Assembly: GCF_905187505.1 (NCBI RefSeq)
Contig: NZ_CAJJIC010000001.1
Coordinates: 59,490 to 123,489, forward strand
Source of the DNA: an uncultured Mailhella sp.
GTDB lineage: Bacteria > Desulfobacterota > Desulfovibrionia > Desulfovibrionales > Desulfovibrionaceae
Reading direction: 5' to 3'
DNA: 64,000 nt
The notes below the pieces were generated by a model. That model was given only the letters and a program-made list of their open reading frames with translations. It did no database searches and had not been told where the DNA came from. The position numbers and the translations under genes were made by a program. Below are positions 1 through 8,439 of this stretch, piece by piece (the stretch's first letter is position 1; each line of letters starts with the position of its first letter).

Positions 1-948
1 GTCGTCATTGCCGAATCGTCGGAAATGAAGAACGTTCTGAAGCTGGTCGATAAGATAGCGCCCACCAGCGCTCCCGTGCTCATTCTCGGAGAGTCCGGCA
101 CCGGCAAGGAAGTGATGGCCAAGCTGATCCACAGCAAAAGCAGCCGCAGCAGGGAAAGACTGCTCGCGGTCAACTGCGGCGCCATTCCGCCGGCGCTCAT
201 GGAATCGGAACTCTTCGGCTACGAAAAGGGAGCCTTTACGGGAGCATGGCGAAGCACTCCGGGCCTTTTTGAAGAGGCGGACGGCGGTACCCTCTTCCTC
301 GACGAAATAGGAGATCTTGACCTTCAGCTTCAGGTCAAGCTGCTGCGCGTTCTTCAGGAAGGCAAATTCCGGCGCGTAGGCGGACGGAAGGACATGGACT
401 GCCATGTGCGCATCATTGCGGCCACCAACAAAAATCTGCCTCTTCTCGTCAGGCAGGGACTGTTCCGCTCCGATCTTTTCTACCGTCTGGACGTGTTTGC
501 CCTTTCTCTCCCTCCACTGCGGGAGAGACGCCAGGACCTCATGAAGTTCATTCCCTTCTTTCTGGAAAAATACAACAAGGCCTACGGATTCGCCCGCTAC
601 TTGACGAGCGATGCATGGACCCGGCTTCTTTCCTATGACTGGCCGGGCAATGTCAGAGAACTGAGCAACATGCTTGAACGGCTCGTCGTGCTGGCGGACA
701 AAAATGAAATCGGCTCCGAAGACCTCGACAGGCATCTTCGACGCTCTTCACGCAAAAGCGAGAGCAGGCACATTCCGTCTCCTGACGACACCGAAACCAT
801 GACTCTCCCCGAAGCCACGGAAATTCTGGAAAGATCCATGATAGCCGACGCCCGCACAAAGTACGGAACGTGCCGGGCCATGGCCGATCATCTCGGCATC
901 GATTTTTCCACGGTGGCCAGAAAGATGCGCAAATACGGCATACACTGA
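1..948 (+). CDS. Sigma-54-dependent transcriptional activator, 5' end outside window
   Basis: Enhancer-binding protein that would hydrolyse ATP to open sigma-54 RNA polymerase complexes. The reading frame is open from base 1, so the N-terminal sensor domain lies outside the window and the ligand cannot be guessed. The visible 315 residues hold the AAA+ domain: Walker A GESGTGKE at visible residues 30-37, the sigma-54-contacting loop GAFTGA at about 77-82, and Walker B with LFLDEIG at about 97-104. The last 40 residues look like a Fis/TyrR-type helix-turn-helix (RAMADHLGIDFSTVARKM). The protein ends 480 bases before a glycyl-radical operon that carries a clear sigma-54 promoter, so it is very likely the operon's own activator. 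Seen: motifs and position. Inferred: the target. Confidence 0.93.
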   Translation, partial: VVIAESSEMKNVLKLVDKIAPTSAPVLILGESGTGKEVMAKLIHSKSSRSRERLLAVNCGAIPPALMESELFGYEKGAFTGAWRSTPGLFEEADGGTLFLDEIGDLDLQLQVKLLRVLQEGKFRRVGGRKDMDCHVRIIAATNKNLPLLVRQGLFRSDLFYRLDVFALSLPPLRERRQDLMKFIPFFLEKYNKAYGFARYLTSDAWTRLLSYDWPGNVRELSNMLERLVVLADKNEIGSEDLDRHLRRSSRKSESRHIPSPDDTETMTLPEATEILERSMIADARTKYGTCRAMADHLGIDFSTVARKMRKYGIH

Positions 949-1431
949 ATGGGCAGCCGCTTCATGACCGTCTCCGGGGCAGCCGCTCTGCATCCGTAAA
1001 AAGACCAGCGCGGCACTCTTCGAAATGATGCAGCCGGCTTCCTCTGTCCGCAGTCCGCACGACGCGCCCTTCTTCTTTTCTTCTTCCTTGAAAAACGCGG
1101 AGCTCGTCACGGCTTTTCCTCCGTGGCGACCTTTTATGCGCTCTTTGGAACAAAACACATAATATATTGTATTTACTTATTTTTTAATAACTGAAAGAGA
1201 AAAATTTTCTTTGCTCAGACCGGATATGCAAAACGACTGTGGCAAGAATCCACATCTATATGCCCGTATTTTCACGTTTTGTGTTGTTTTTGCAACAATA
1301 CGACGAGCATATTGCCACAAATCGTTTCTCCAAAATAAATTTTATTTTGAATTTCAATATATTATGCATATGGCACAAATATTGCTTTCTTGGAGGGCAT
1401 AGATCAGCAACCATCCCTCCAGGAGGATATC
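949..1431 (+). promoter_or_regulatory. Regulatory region upstream of the glycyl-radical operon
   Basis: This non-coding stretch becomes AT-rich towards its right end. It holds two inverted copies of one octamer, TGTGGCAA at 1238-1245 and TTGCCACA at 1312-1319. A short inverted repeat TGTGG-N7-CCACA spans 1238-1254 and another, TGTTG-N6-CAACA, spans 1282-1297. All lie 50-135 bases upstream of the -24/-12 element, where activator sites for sigma-54 promoters usually sit. They are candidate binding sites for the activator encoded just upstream. No convincing small gene was seen here. Confidence 0.55.
1371..1386 (+). promoter_or_regulatory. Sigma-54 (-24/-12) promoter of the glycyl-radical operon
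   Basis: TGGCAC at 1371-1376, five bases, then TTGCT at 1382-1386 matches the consensus TGGCAC-N5-TTGCW at every fixed position. Transcription would start near 1397, upstream of the strong ribosome site at 1421-1426. This excludes the apparent TTG start at 1390 for the downstream gene. Confidence 0.85.
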
Positions 1432-3948
1432 ATGGACACGTCATCCGCTTCCGTCAGCTACAGTCCCCAGGAACAGGCCATAGCCTCAGGCAGCTATGTA
1501 GGCAACGAAAAGAATTCTCCGTGTCATTCGCGCTTCCAGAAGATCTTCAAGCGCTGCTTTGCCAACATGGTGCCCTATGTGGACGTGAACCGGGCAAAAT
1601 ACTTCACCGAATCCATGAAGGAAACGGAAGGAGAGCCTCTTGTTCTGCGCTACGCCCTTGCCATGAAGCATCTTGCGGAAAACCTGCCCGTGTACATCGA
1701 GGAAGACCAGCTTCTTGTCGGCCGCGTCGGCACCGACAAGGGACGCTACGGGCTTCTGTACCCCGAAATCATAGGCGACATCATGGGAGAAGGGCTGGAA
1801 GCCGCCCGCAAGAATCTGAGCTCTCCGCTGCACATCGACGATGACGATCTCTGCTTCGTCAAGGAAGAACTCGTACCCTACTGGAAGGACAGAGCCTTCC
1901 ATAAAAAGCTCATCCAGTCCATTCCGAAGGAACTCAGAAAGTTCACCTATGCCACGCCTGACGGCAGCGTGCCCCGTCCCTACGTGGGAGAACAGGCATC
2001 CATGAACGGCTGCCTCCAGTGGGTGCCCGACTACGAAAAGATCATCCGCAGGGGGGCTGCCGCCATACGCAGAGAAGCGGAGGAACGTCTGGCCCTTCTG
2101 GACAGAAACAATGCGAAGGAACTGTGGGAAAAGGAATTTTTCCTCAAGGCCATGATGACCATATGCGATGCGCTTGTGACCTGGGCGAAACGTCATGCCC
2201 GTGCCGCCCGCAGTCTGGCCGCATCGGAACAGGATCCCGTCCGTCGCGCCGAACTTGAGAACATTGCTGAAAACTGCGAAAGAGTTCCCGAATATCCGGC
2301 AGAAACGTTCCATCAGGCCATGCAGTCCATGTGGTTTGTCCAGAGCATGATCAGACTGGAGCGCTGCGTAGGCTTCATGCTCGGCAACGGCCGCATGGAT
2401 CAGTACCTCTACCCCTACTACAAGGCCGACGTGGAAGCCGGACGTCTGACCGATGACCAGGTGCTGGAACTTCTGGACTGTCTGTGGCTCCAGGAAGCGC
2501 AGTTTCTCAACCTGCCCGTTTCCGCCCAGTCCGCCACTCAGCACGAAGGCTACGCCCACTGGGAAGCCGCAACCGTGGGAGGCCAGACCCGCGACGGAGA
2601 GGATGCCACCAACGAACTGAGCTACCTCATACTCCGCTCGCGCAGGGAATGCCCGCTGCAGCAGCCCGACCTGGCAGCCCGCATACACGCCCGCTCTCCC
2701 GAAGCCTTCCTCTGGGCCGTCGCGGAAACGGTCAAGGTCGGCCAGGGCTTTCCCAAGCTGTACAACGACGAGGAAATCATTCCCCTGCATCTGGCCAAGG
2801 GCGCGCCGCTGCTCGACATCATGGACTACTGTGCTTCCGGCTGCACGGAAATCCGCATGCCCAACGTGGATTCGTACACGAGCCCATGCACACAGACCAA
2901 CTGCACGGCCGCGGTGGAAACCACGCTGTTCAACGGCCGACTGAAAAGCTGCGGCGAAGAGCTTTTCTCTCTGGAAACGGGGGATCCCTGCGGATTCTGC
3001 AGCTGGGAGGAGTTCTGGAATGCATTCAAAAAGCAGATTCAGTTCATGATGCGCTACGCCCTTTTCCTGCAGTACCAGATTCAGGAGCAGCGCGGTCAGA
3101 GCTATGCCGCTCCCATGGAGGACGCGCTTCATGACAAGGCCTTCGCCGCCTGCATGGATCTCGACACCCCCCGCAGCATTCCCGGCACGCTCGATCTGGG
3201 CTTCGTGGAATGCATAGGCTTTGCCACCGCCGTGGATTCTCTTGCGGCCGTCAAGCAGTTTGTCTTCGACGAGAAGGTTTTCACCATGCGTGAGCTGCTG
3301 GATGCTCTGGAATGCAACTTTGAAGGCAAGGAACACATCCGGCGCATTCTTCGTTCCGGCCACTGCTACGGCAACAACGATCCCTACGCCGACAGCATAG
3401 GACGCGACATCGAAGCGGCATGTCAGGAAGTTCTTACCCAGAACTTCAAAAATACCGGCGTGCATCTGGATCTGCGCATGGTAAGCATTACGGCCAACAT
3501 TCCCTTCGGCCGCATACTGGCGGCCTCTCCCAACGGACGTCTTGCCGGCATGCCCGTGTCCGACGGCTCATCGGCCTCTCAGGGCATGGACGTCAGCGGT
3601 CCCACGGCGGTGCTGCTGTCCAACTTCCACAGCAAGAACTGGGCCTCCACGTCGCGCGCGGCAAGACTGCTCAACATCAAGTTCACGCCCGGCGCCGTGG
3701 CCGGCGACGAGGGAACCCGCAGGCTCATAGGCTTCTTCCGGGCCTTCTGCGATCTCAAGCTCTGGCATGTGCAGTTCAACGTCATCAATCAGAAGACCCT
3801 GCTGGCCGCCCAAAAGGATCCCCAGAAGTACCGCAACCTCATGGTGCGCGTGGCAGGATACAGCGCCTACTTCGTGGAGCTTTCCACCGCGCTGCAGAAC
3901 GACATCATTTCCCGCAACGCCCATGACGACTTCGGAGCCGGACGATGA
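1432..3948 (+). CDS. Glycyl-radical enzyme, substrate unassigned (PFL-like family)
   Basis: Oxygen-sensitive radical enzyme of 838 residues, the usual length for the eliminase and decarboxylase branches. The C-terminal glycyl radical motif RVAGYSAYFVEL places the radical glycine at residue 809. The active-site loop reads CASGCTEIRMPN, giving the thiyl cysteine at 471 and the general-base glutamate at 473. The loop is GCTE, not the GCVEP typical of choline TMA-lyase, glycerol and propanediol dehydratases, so those are unlikely. Isethionate or other sulfonate lyases, arylacetate decarboxylases or a new class remain possible. The start at 1432 follows AGGAGG at 1421-1426 by five bases and lies downstream of the sigma-54 promoter. 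It overlaps its activase gene by four bases. Family is certain; substrate is not known. Confidence 0.93.
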   Translation: MDTSSASVSYSPQEQAIASGSYVGNEKNSPCHSRFQKIFKRCFANMVPYVDVNRAKYFTESMKETEGEPLVLRYALAMKHLAENLPVYIEEDQLLVGRVGTDKGRYGLLYPEIIGDIMGEGLEAARKNLSSPLHIDDDDLCFVKEELVPYWKDRAFHKKLIQSIPKELRKFTYATPDGSVPRPYVGEQASMNGCLQWVPDYEKIIRRGAAAIRREAEERLALLDRNNAKELWEKEFFLKAMMTICDALVTWAKRHARAARSLAASEQDPVRRAELENIAENCERVPEYPAETFHQAMQSMWFVQSMIRLERCVGFMLGNGRMDQYLYPYYKADVEAGRLTDDQVLELLDCLWLQEAQFLNLPVSAQSATQHEGYAHWEAATVGGQTRDGEDATNELSYLILRSRRECPLQQPDLAARIHARSPEAFLWAVAETVKVGQGFPKLYNDEEIIPLHLAKGAPLLDIMDYCASGCTEIRMPNVDSYTSPCTQTNCTAAVETTLFNGRLKSCGEELFSLETGDPCGFCSWEEFWNAFKKQIQFMMRYALFLQYQIQEQRGQSYAAPMEDALHDKAFAACMDLDTPRSIPGTLDLGFVECIGFATAVDSLAAVKQFVFDEKVFTMRELLDALECNFEGKEHIRRILRSGHCYGNNDPYADSIGRDIEAACQEVLTQNFKNTGVHLDLRMVSITANIPFGRILAASPNGRLAGMPVSDGSSASQGMDVSGPTAVLLSNFHSKNWASTSRAARLLNIKFTPGAVAGDEGTRRLIGFFRAFCDLKLWHVQFNVINQKTLLAAQKDPQKYRNLMVRVAGYSAYFVELSTALQNDIISRNAHDDFGAGR

Positions 3949-4853
3949 CCGACGAAAAGACGAGCGGGATCATCTTCAACGTACAGAAGTTCTCCGTCCA
4001 TGACGGCGAGGGGATAAGAACGCTCGTCTTTTTCAAGGGGTGTCCGCTCAGGTGCCGCTGGTGCAGCAATCCCGAATCCCAGAGCAGCCTGATGGAGCTT
4101 TCCTGGACCGAACAGGACTGCCTGCACTGCGGAACCTGCAGCAGGGTATGCTCCCGGGGAGCCGTCCGTCCTGCTGATGACGGCTCCCCCGTGGTGGACC
4201 GGAAGACGTGCCGCCCGGAACCGTCATGCCTGTGCACCCGGGCCTGTCCCGGAGGTGCGCTCGGCATCTACGGCAAAACCGTGACCGCCGGAGAAGTGCT
4301 TCACCGGATTCTCGAGGACCAGATTTTCTATGTACGCTCGGGAGGCGGCATGACGCTGGGCGGCGGCGAACCGCTGCATCAGCCGGAGTTCGCCCTTGCG
4401 GTTCTCCGTCTGGCCGGACAGGCGAGAATACGCACCAACATCGAAACCTGCGGTCATGTTTCCACCGAAGTCATGCTGGCGGCAGCCGGTCTGCTCGACT
4501 CCATGTTCATGGACATAAAATGCCTGGATTCGGCAAGGCACAGGCAGTGGACGGGAACCGGCAACGAGCTGATTCTGAAAAACTTCGTCCGTGTGCGCGA
4601 GGCCTTTCCCCGCCTGCCGATGACCATACGCACACCTGTCATTCCCGGATTCAACGACAACGCGCGCGACATAGAAGACATCGCCCGCTTCGTCAAAAGG
4701 TTCGACAACGTGCGCTACGAGCTTCTGCCCTATCACCGGTACGGGGAGCAGAAATACCGCATGCTCGGACGCATTCCCGGCATGGGCGAGGCAACCCTGT
4801 CGGATGAGAGGTTCCGGGAGCTGCGGGACCTGGCCGAACACCTTCCTCTGTAA
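3945..4853 (+). CDS. Glycyl-radical enzyme activating protein (radical SAM)
   Basis: Generates the glycyl radical on the upstream enzyme by cleaving S-adenosylmethionine. The radical-SAM cysteines are C33, C37 and C40 (GCPLRCRWCSN), and the SAM-binding GGGEP follows further on. Between them lies the two-cluster ferredoxin insert typical of activases for non-PFL glycyl-radical enzymes. Its first set, C59, C62, C65 and C69, is regular. The second, C89, C95, C97 and C101, has unusual spacing. The protein has 302 residues, the normal size. ATG overlaps the glycyl-radical enzyme stop as ATGA, so translation is coupled and the pair is dedicated. Confidence 0.95.
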   Translation: MTDEKTSGIIFNVQKFSVHDGEGIRTLVFFKGCPLRCRWCSNPESQSSLMELSWTEQDCLHCGTCSRVCSRGAVRPADDGSPVVDRKTCRPEPSCLCTRACPGGALGIYGKTVTAGEVLHRILEDQIFYVRSGGGMTLGGGEPLHQPEFALAVLRLAGQARIRTNIETCGHVSTEVMLAAAGLLDSMFMDIKCLDSARHRQWTGTGNELILKNFVRVREAFPRLPMTIRTPVIPGFNDNARDIEDIARFVKRFDNVRYELLPYHRYGEQKYRMLGRIPGMGEATLSDERFRELRDLAEHLPL

Positions 4854-4881
4854 CGACAATCAGCATCCGCGAGGAAACCTC

Positions 4882-5487
4882 ATGTATGTGGTAGCATTCA
4901 ACGGCAGTCCGAGAAAGACCGGCAACACGTCCATGCTGTTGCGCCGCTGTCTGGACATTCTGGAAAAAGAAGGCATGGAAACAAGACTCATTCAGGTGGG
5001 CGGGACCGGCATTCACGGATGCCGTGCCTGCATGGCATACAGAAAAAACAATCTGGAACGCTGCGTCTTCAATGACGACCCGCTCAATGAATGGCTGGAA
5101 GAAATGAAAAGGGCCGACGGCATACTTCTCGGCTCTCCCACGTATTTCTGGTCGCTCACGCCGGAAATGAAGGCCCTCATCGACCGAGCCGGCTTCATTG
5201 CCCGCGGAGCCCTGCGCCGCGGCGACGCGCGCTGTCTTTTCAGCGACAAGGTGGGCGCGGCGATTTCCGCCTATTATCGTTCCGGCTCCATCCACACCAT
5301 TCAGGCCATGCAGGCCTTCTTCCTGACCACGGGCATGATCGTGCCCGGCAGCGTGTACTGGCCGCAGGCCATGGACGCCTCAAACGGCGCCATGCCTCAC
5401 GGCGCGGACAAGGATGCCGACGGACTGCACTATGTGGACGAGCTCGGAAACGCTCTGGTCCGCCTTCTGAAAAAGCTTTGCGGCTGA
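4882..5487 (+). CDS. Flavodoxin-fold NAD(P)H-dependent FMN reductase / iron-sulfur flavoprotein-like
   Basis: A 201-residue protein of the NADPH-dependent FMN reductase family. The N-terminal FMN-phosphate loop reads FNGSPRKTGNTSMLL and a second flavin-contacting stretch reads GSPTYFWSLTPEMK. A cysteine-bearing segment, GCRACMAYRKNNLERC, sits where iron-sulfur flavoproteins carry their cluster, but only three cysteines are visible, so cluster binding is uncertain. The start at 4882 follows GAGGAAA. It is third in the sigma-54 operon. A role in supplying electrons to the activase or in reducing the substrate or product is plausible but unproven. Confidence 0.8.
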   Translation: MYVVAFNGSPRKTGNTSMLLRRCLDILEKEGMETRLIQVGGTGIHGCRACMAYRKNNLERCVFNDDPLNEWLEEMKRADGILLGSPTYFWSLTPEMKALIDRAGFIARGALRRGDARCLFSDKVGAAISAYYRSGSIHTIQAMQAFFLTTGMIVPGSVYWPQAMDASNGAMPHGADKDADGLHYVDELGNALVRLLKKLCG

Positions 5488-5499
5488 ATGGAGACCGCC

Positions 5500-6924
5500 A
5501 TGAATAAAAACCTTTCCTATGCCCTTCACAGCGCCGCCGTACTGGCGTTCATGTTTCTTTTTCAGTTCCTGCCTCCCGTAGCTCCGCTCACGAGCGTCAG
5601 CATGCAGGTCATCGGCGTCTTCATCGGCGTCATCTACGGCTGGGTCAACGTCGGCCTGGCGTGGCCCTCTCTGCTCGGCGTGGTGGCTCTGGGCTGCACG
5701 GACTATATGCCCATGACCACCGTGCTGCAGACGGCCTTCGGCACGCAGACGCTGGTCATGATACTCTCCCTGCTTCTTCTGGCAGCCTTCGTTCAGCAGG
5801 CCGATCTTACGGGAGTCATCCTCGACTGGCTGCTCGGCATGAAAAGCGCGCGCGGCAAGCCCTTTCTCACGCTGTTCTATTTTCTCATGGCCGGATTCCT
5901 TGCCGCACTTCTTTCCCAGAGCATCGCCGTCTTCGTCATCTTCCTCGAACTGTTCAAGGACCTCATGAAAAAAACGGGAATAAAGCCATACTCTTCCGCC
6001 GTTCCCGCCTTTTTCGTAGGCATGGGCTTCTCCCTGTCCTTCGGGGACTCCGCCCTGCCCTTCAAAGGCAGCGGCATTGTGGCCATAGGCGCCTATCAGG
6101 CCATCACCGGCGAAAGCATGAATCTGGTGCACTTCGTCCTGTTCTGCATGCCCCTGAGCGTGCTCGGCATTGCTGCCTACGTGCTTTTCTGCAAATACTG
6201 CATGAAGGTCGACCTCTCGCCGCTCAAAAACTACGTTCACGTCAAGGAGAACGTCACTCTTTCCCTGAAAAAGAAAGTCGCCCTCGTCGGCGTGGTGGGC
6301 ACGCTGCTCTTCCTGCTGCTGCCCGGCGTCGTTCCGCCCTCCTCTTCGCTGCACGACGTATTCGGCATACTCGGACTCGGCGGGCTCTCCCTGCTGCTGC
6401 TTGCCGTGCTCTTCATCATCCGTGTGGAAGGCGAACCGCTCATCGACGTGGGCAAGATCGCTCCGTTCTTTCCCTGGAACGTGTTTTTCATTCTGGTGGT
6501 GCTGTTCCCGCTGGCCAACGCCATCTCCTCCGACGTCGTCGGCCTCAACGCCATCATTTCCTCCGGCGTTTCCGCGCTGCTGAACAACATGCCCACGGCT
6601 CTCATCATGGCCACGGTCATCTTTCTTGCCGCCTACATCACCAACTTTGCCAACAACATGGTCATATGCGCGCTGTTCGTGACCATTGTCTGCTTCATCA
6701 GAGACAGCCTTCCCATTCATCCGGAAATTCTGTCCTACCTTGTGGTGCTGAGCAGCAGCCTTTCCATGTTCTTCCCCGCGGCCAATCCCATCAACGCCAT
6801 CATCTTCGGACAGCGGGACTGCGTTTCCTTCCGTCAGGAATTCACGCACGGCTTCATCTGCTGTTCGTTCCTGTGCTGCGTGCTTCTGGTTTCCGGTTAT
6901 GTCTGGAGCCGCATCGTTTTCTGA
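5500..6924 (+). CDS. SLC13/DASS-type anion permease
   Basis: An integral inner-membrane protein of 474 residues with about a dozen hydrophobic segments, including one that starts at residue 11. It resembles the divalent anion:sodium symporter / ArsB-NhaD superfamily, which carries di- and tricarboxylates, sulfate and some organosulfonates. Start 5500 is preferred over 5488 because GGAG lies six bases before it. Being in the glycyl-radical operon suggests that it imports the radical enzyme's substrate, pointing to an anionic compound. The exact substrate cannot be read from sequence. Confidence 0.82.
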   Translation: MNKNLSYALHSAAVLAFMFLFQFLPPVAPLTSVSMQVIGVFIGVIYGWVNVGLAWPSLLGVVALGCTDYMPMTTVLQTAFGTQTLVMILSLLLLAAFVQQADLTGVILDWLLGMKSARGKPFLTLFYFLMAGFLAALLSQSIAVFVIFLELFKDLMKKTGIKPYSSAVPAFFVGMGFSLSFGDSALPFKGSGIVAIGAYQAITGESMNLVHFVLFCMPLSVLGIAAYVLFCKYCMKVDLSPLKNYVHVKENVTLSLKKKVALVGVVGTLLFLLLPGVVPPSSSLHDVFGILGLGGLSLLLLAVLFIIRVEGEPLIDVGKIAPFFPWNVFFILVVLFPLANAISSDVVGLNAIISSGVSALLNNMPTALIMATVIFLAAYITNFANNMVICALFVTIVCFIRDSLPIHPEILSYLVVLSSSLSMFFPAANPINAIIFGQRDCVSFRQEFTHGFICCSFLCCVLLVSGYVWSRIVF

Positions 6925-6954
6925 TCCGCTCTCACTTTTTCATAAGGACATCAC

Positions 6955-7812
6955 ATGAACATCTTTGATTTTCGCCTGCGTCCTCCCTACCGGAGCTTCA
7001 CCCGGCTGGGCATATATTCCCCCGTCTGCAATGAAACCGCTCCCCAGAAGCATCACGGCATCCCCAGCCGGGCCGCCGGAGAAAAATCCATGGAGCTCTT
7101 CTGGAAGGAAATGGCTTCGGCCGGCATCAGGAAGGGCGTGGCCATAGGCCGTCAGGTGCCCGACGATACCGCCTCGGTCTCCAACGACGACATACACGCC
7201 CTCGCCATGGAATACCCCGACAAGATCATTCCCTTCGGCAGTCTCGACGTATCCCGAGGCATAGCGGCAACCATGGACGAACTGGAGCGCTGCATGGAGC
7301 TCGGCTTCCGGGGATTTGCCATGGAACCCGCCTACTGCATGCCTCCGCGCCATGCGGACGCCAACGTGCTCTATCCCATCTACGCCCGCTGCGAAAAGGC
7401 ACACCTTCCCGTCGTGCTCACCATGAGCTTCTTTCAGGGGAATCTCGACTTCTCCGATCCCACGGCCGTGCAGCACGTGGCAAACGATTTTCCCGAGCTC
7501 CAGATCGTACTGGCCCACGGCTGCTATCCCTGGATTCCCCATGTCTTCAACGTCTGTCTGGTCTGTCCCAATGTCTGGCTGCTCCCTGACCTTTACATGC
7601 TGAACCCGGACACGCCCGGCAACGGTATGTACGGCGAAGCCATGCGCTGGCTTGACGGAGAAAGAATACTGTTCGGTTCCGCCTATCCCTGCTACAACAT
7701 GGAACAGGCCGTCCGTGACGTGGACCGATTCGGCTTTTCGGAAGAACACAAGGAAAAATTCTTCCACGGCAACGCGGAAAAGCTGCTGGGCGCCGATCTT
7801 GTGAACGGCTAG
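6955..7812 (+). CDS. Amidohydrolase-2-like TIM-barrel protein lacking the HxH metal motif
   Basis: A 285-residue protein that aligns by pattern with the amidohydrolase-2 family (decarboxylases and lactonases such as 2-pyrone-4,6-dicarboxylate hydrolase). The end of strand 1, where the family has DxHxH, reads FDFRLRPPY, so residues 7-9 are R-L-R instead of H-x-H. His188 (LAHGCYPW) is kept. The C-terminal FGSDYP signature has become FGSAYPC with Ala243 replacing the metal-binding aspartate. This suggests a metal-independent or re-purposed barrel. It is the last gene of the sigma-54 operon and may act on the product of the glycyl-radical reaction. Confidence 0.78.
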   Translation: MNIFDFRLRPPYRSFTRLGIYSPVCNETAPQKHHGIPSRAAGEKSMELFWKEMASAGIRKGVAIGRQVPDDTASVSNDDIHALAMEYPDKIIPFGSLDVSRGIAATMDELERCMELGFRGFAMEPAYCMPPRHADANVLYPIYARCEKAHLPVVLTMSFFQGNLDFSDPTAVQHVANDFPELQIVLAHGCYPWIPHVFNVCLVCPNVWLLPDLYMLNPDTPGNGMYGEAMRWLDGERILFGSAYPCYNMEQAVRDVDRFGFSEEHKEKFFHGNAEKLLGADLVNG

Positions 7813-7879
7813 CATCCATTATCGGATCTGTGCCTTTCGAGGCGCATCTTCGGATCGCCGGCTTTTCGTCCGGCAGGCA

Positions 7880-7917
7880 AAGGCGACACGGGCTTCCCCT
7901 GGCCCGCGTCGCCTTTT
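7880..7917 (+). terminator. Terminator after the glycyl-radical operon
   Basis: GC-rich stem AAGGCGACACGGGC / GCCCGCGTCGCCTT with one mismatch and an eight-base loop, followed by TTTT. It closes the operon that begins at the sigma-54 promoter. Confidence 0.75.
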
Positions 7918-8030
7918 GCGTCATGCCGGACCTCCGGCCCGGCAAGCGGAAGAAAGCGGACGTTGCCTTCCTTCCCGGGACGGGCTAGGGTGGAGGAAAG
8001 CGCACGGCCCATTGCCCGCCGAAGGAGGAT

Positions 8031-8339
8031 ATGTTCTTGCTTTACCCCATGTTCATACAGCGTCGGCTTTTCGGAGGGCTTGCCGGAGAACTGCCCGATT
8101 TTCCCGGCTGCGTTCCCGAGGGAGATACCATGGATGAACTCATGGAAAACGTGCAGGAGGCCGCAGGTCTCTGGATGGAAGAGCAGAACATGACGATGCT
8201 GCCCGAACCTTCCTGTCCCGGGGAAGACGCCGACGGCTGCCCGCCTCTTCTCGTGGAAATAACGTTTCCGTCTCAGCACCGCCCGGGCGACAAACGCCCT
8301 GCGCCCTCCCCGGAAAACGGCGCTTCCTGCTCGTTGTGA
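8031..8339 (+). CDS. HicB-like protein without a visible HicA partner
   Basis: A 102-residue protein whose middle matches the HicB antitoxin fold: PDFPGCVPEGDTMDELMENV followed by an amphipathic helix ending in LWMEEQNM. HicB proteins normally neutralise the RNase HicA and repress their own operon. No HicA-like ORF (about 60-80 residues with a double-stranded-RNA-binding fold) was found on either side. The C-terminus is proline-rich, with no obvious DNA-binding domain. A strong AAGGAGG lies only two bases before ATG 8031, so ATG 8049 is an alternative start. It may be an orphan antitoxin. Confidence 0.6.
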   Translation: MFLLYPMFIQRRLFGGLAGELPDFPGCVPEGDTMDELMENVQEAAGLWMEEQNMTMLPEPSCPGEDADGCPPLLVEITFPSQHRPGDKRPAPSPENGASCSL

Positions 8340-8439
8340 ACGCCCGCAGCTTTTCCGGCGCGAAGTCTCTGTCTCTTTCCTCATGCTGCCGTGCTTCTCA
8401 CAAGTCCTTGCGGCATGACGGTTCCAGCAGGCACGGTTC

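Noticed and set aside
1390..1431. Upstream TTG start for the glycyl-radical enzyme gene
   Set aside because: It overlaps the end of the sigma-54 element and lies before the likely transcription start near 1397; ATG 1432 has a strong ribosome site.
1486..3465. 659-codon open frame antisense to the glycyl-radical enzyme
   Set aside because: It is a high-GC shadow with no family features, opposite a gene whose motifs are all intact.
5380..6849. 489-codon open frame antisense to the anion permease
   Set aside because: It is very rich in H, D, E and G, typical of the antisense of a membrane protein; the permease frame has the hydrophobic segments and ribosome site.
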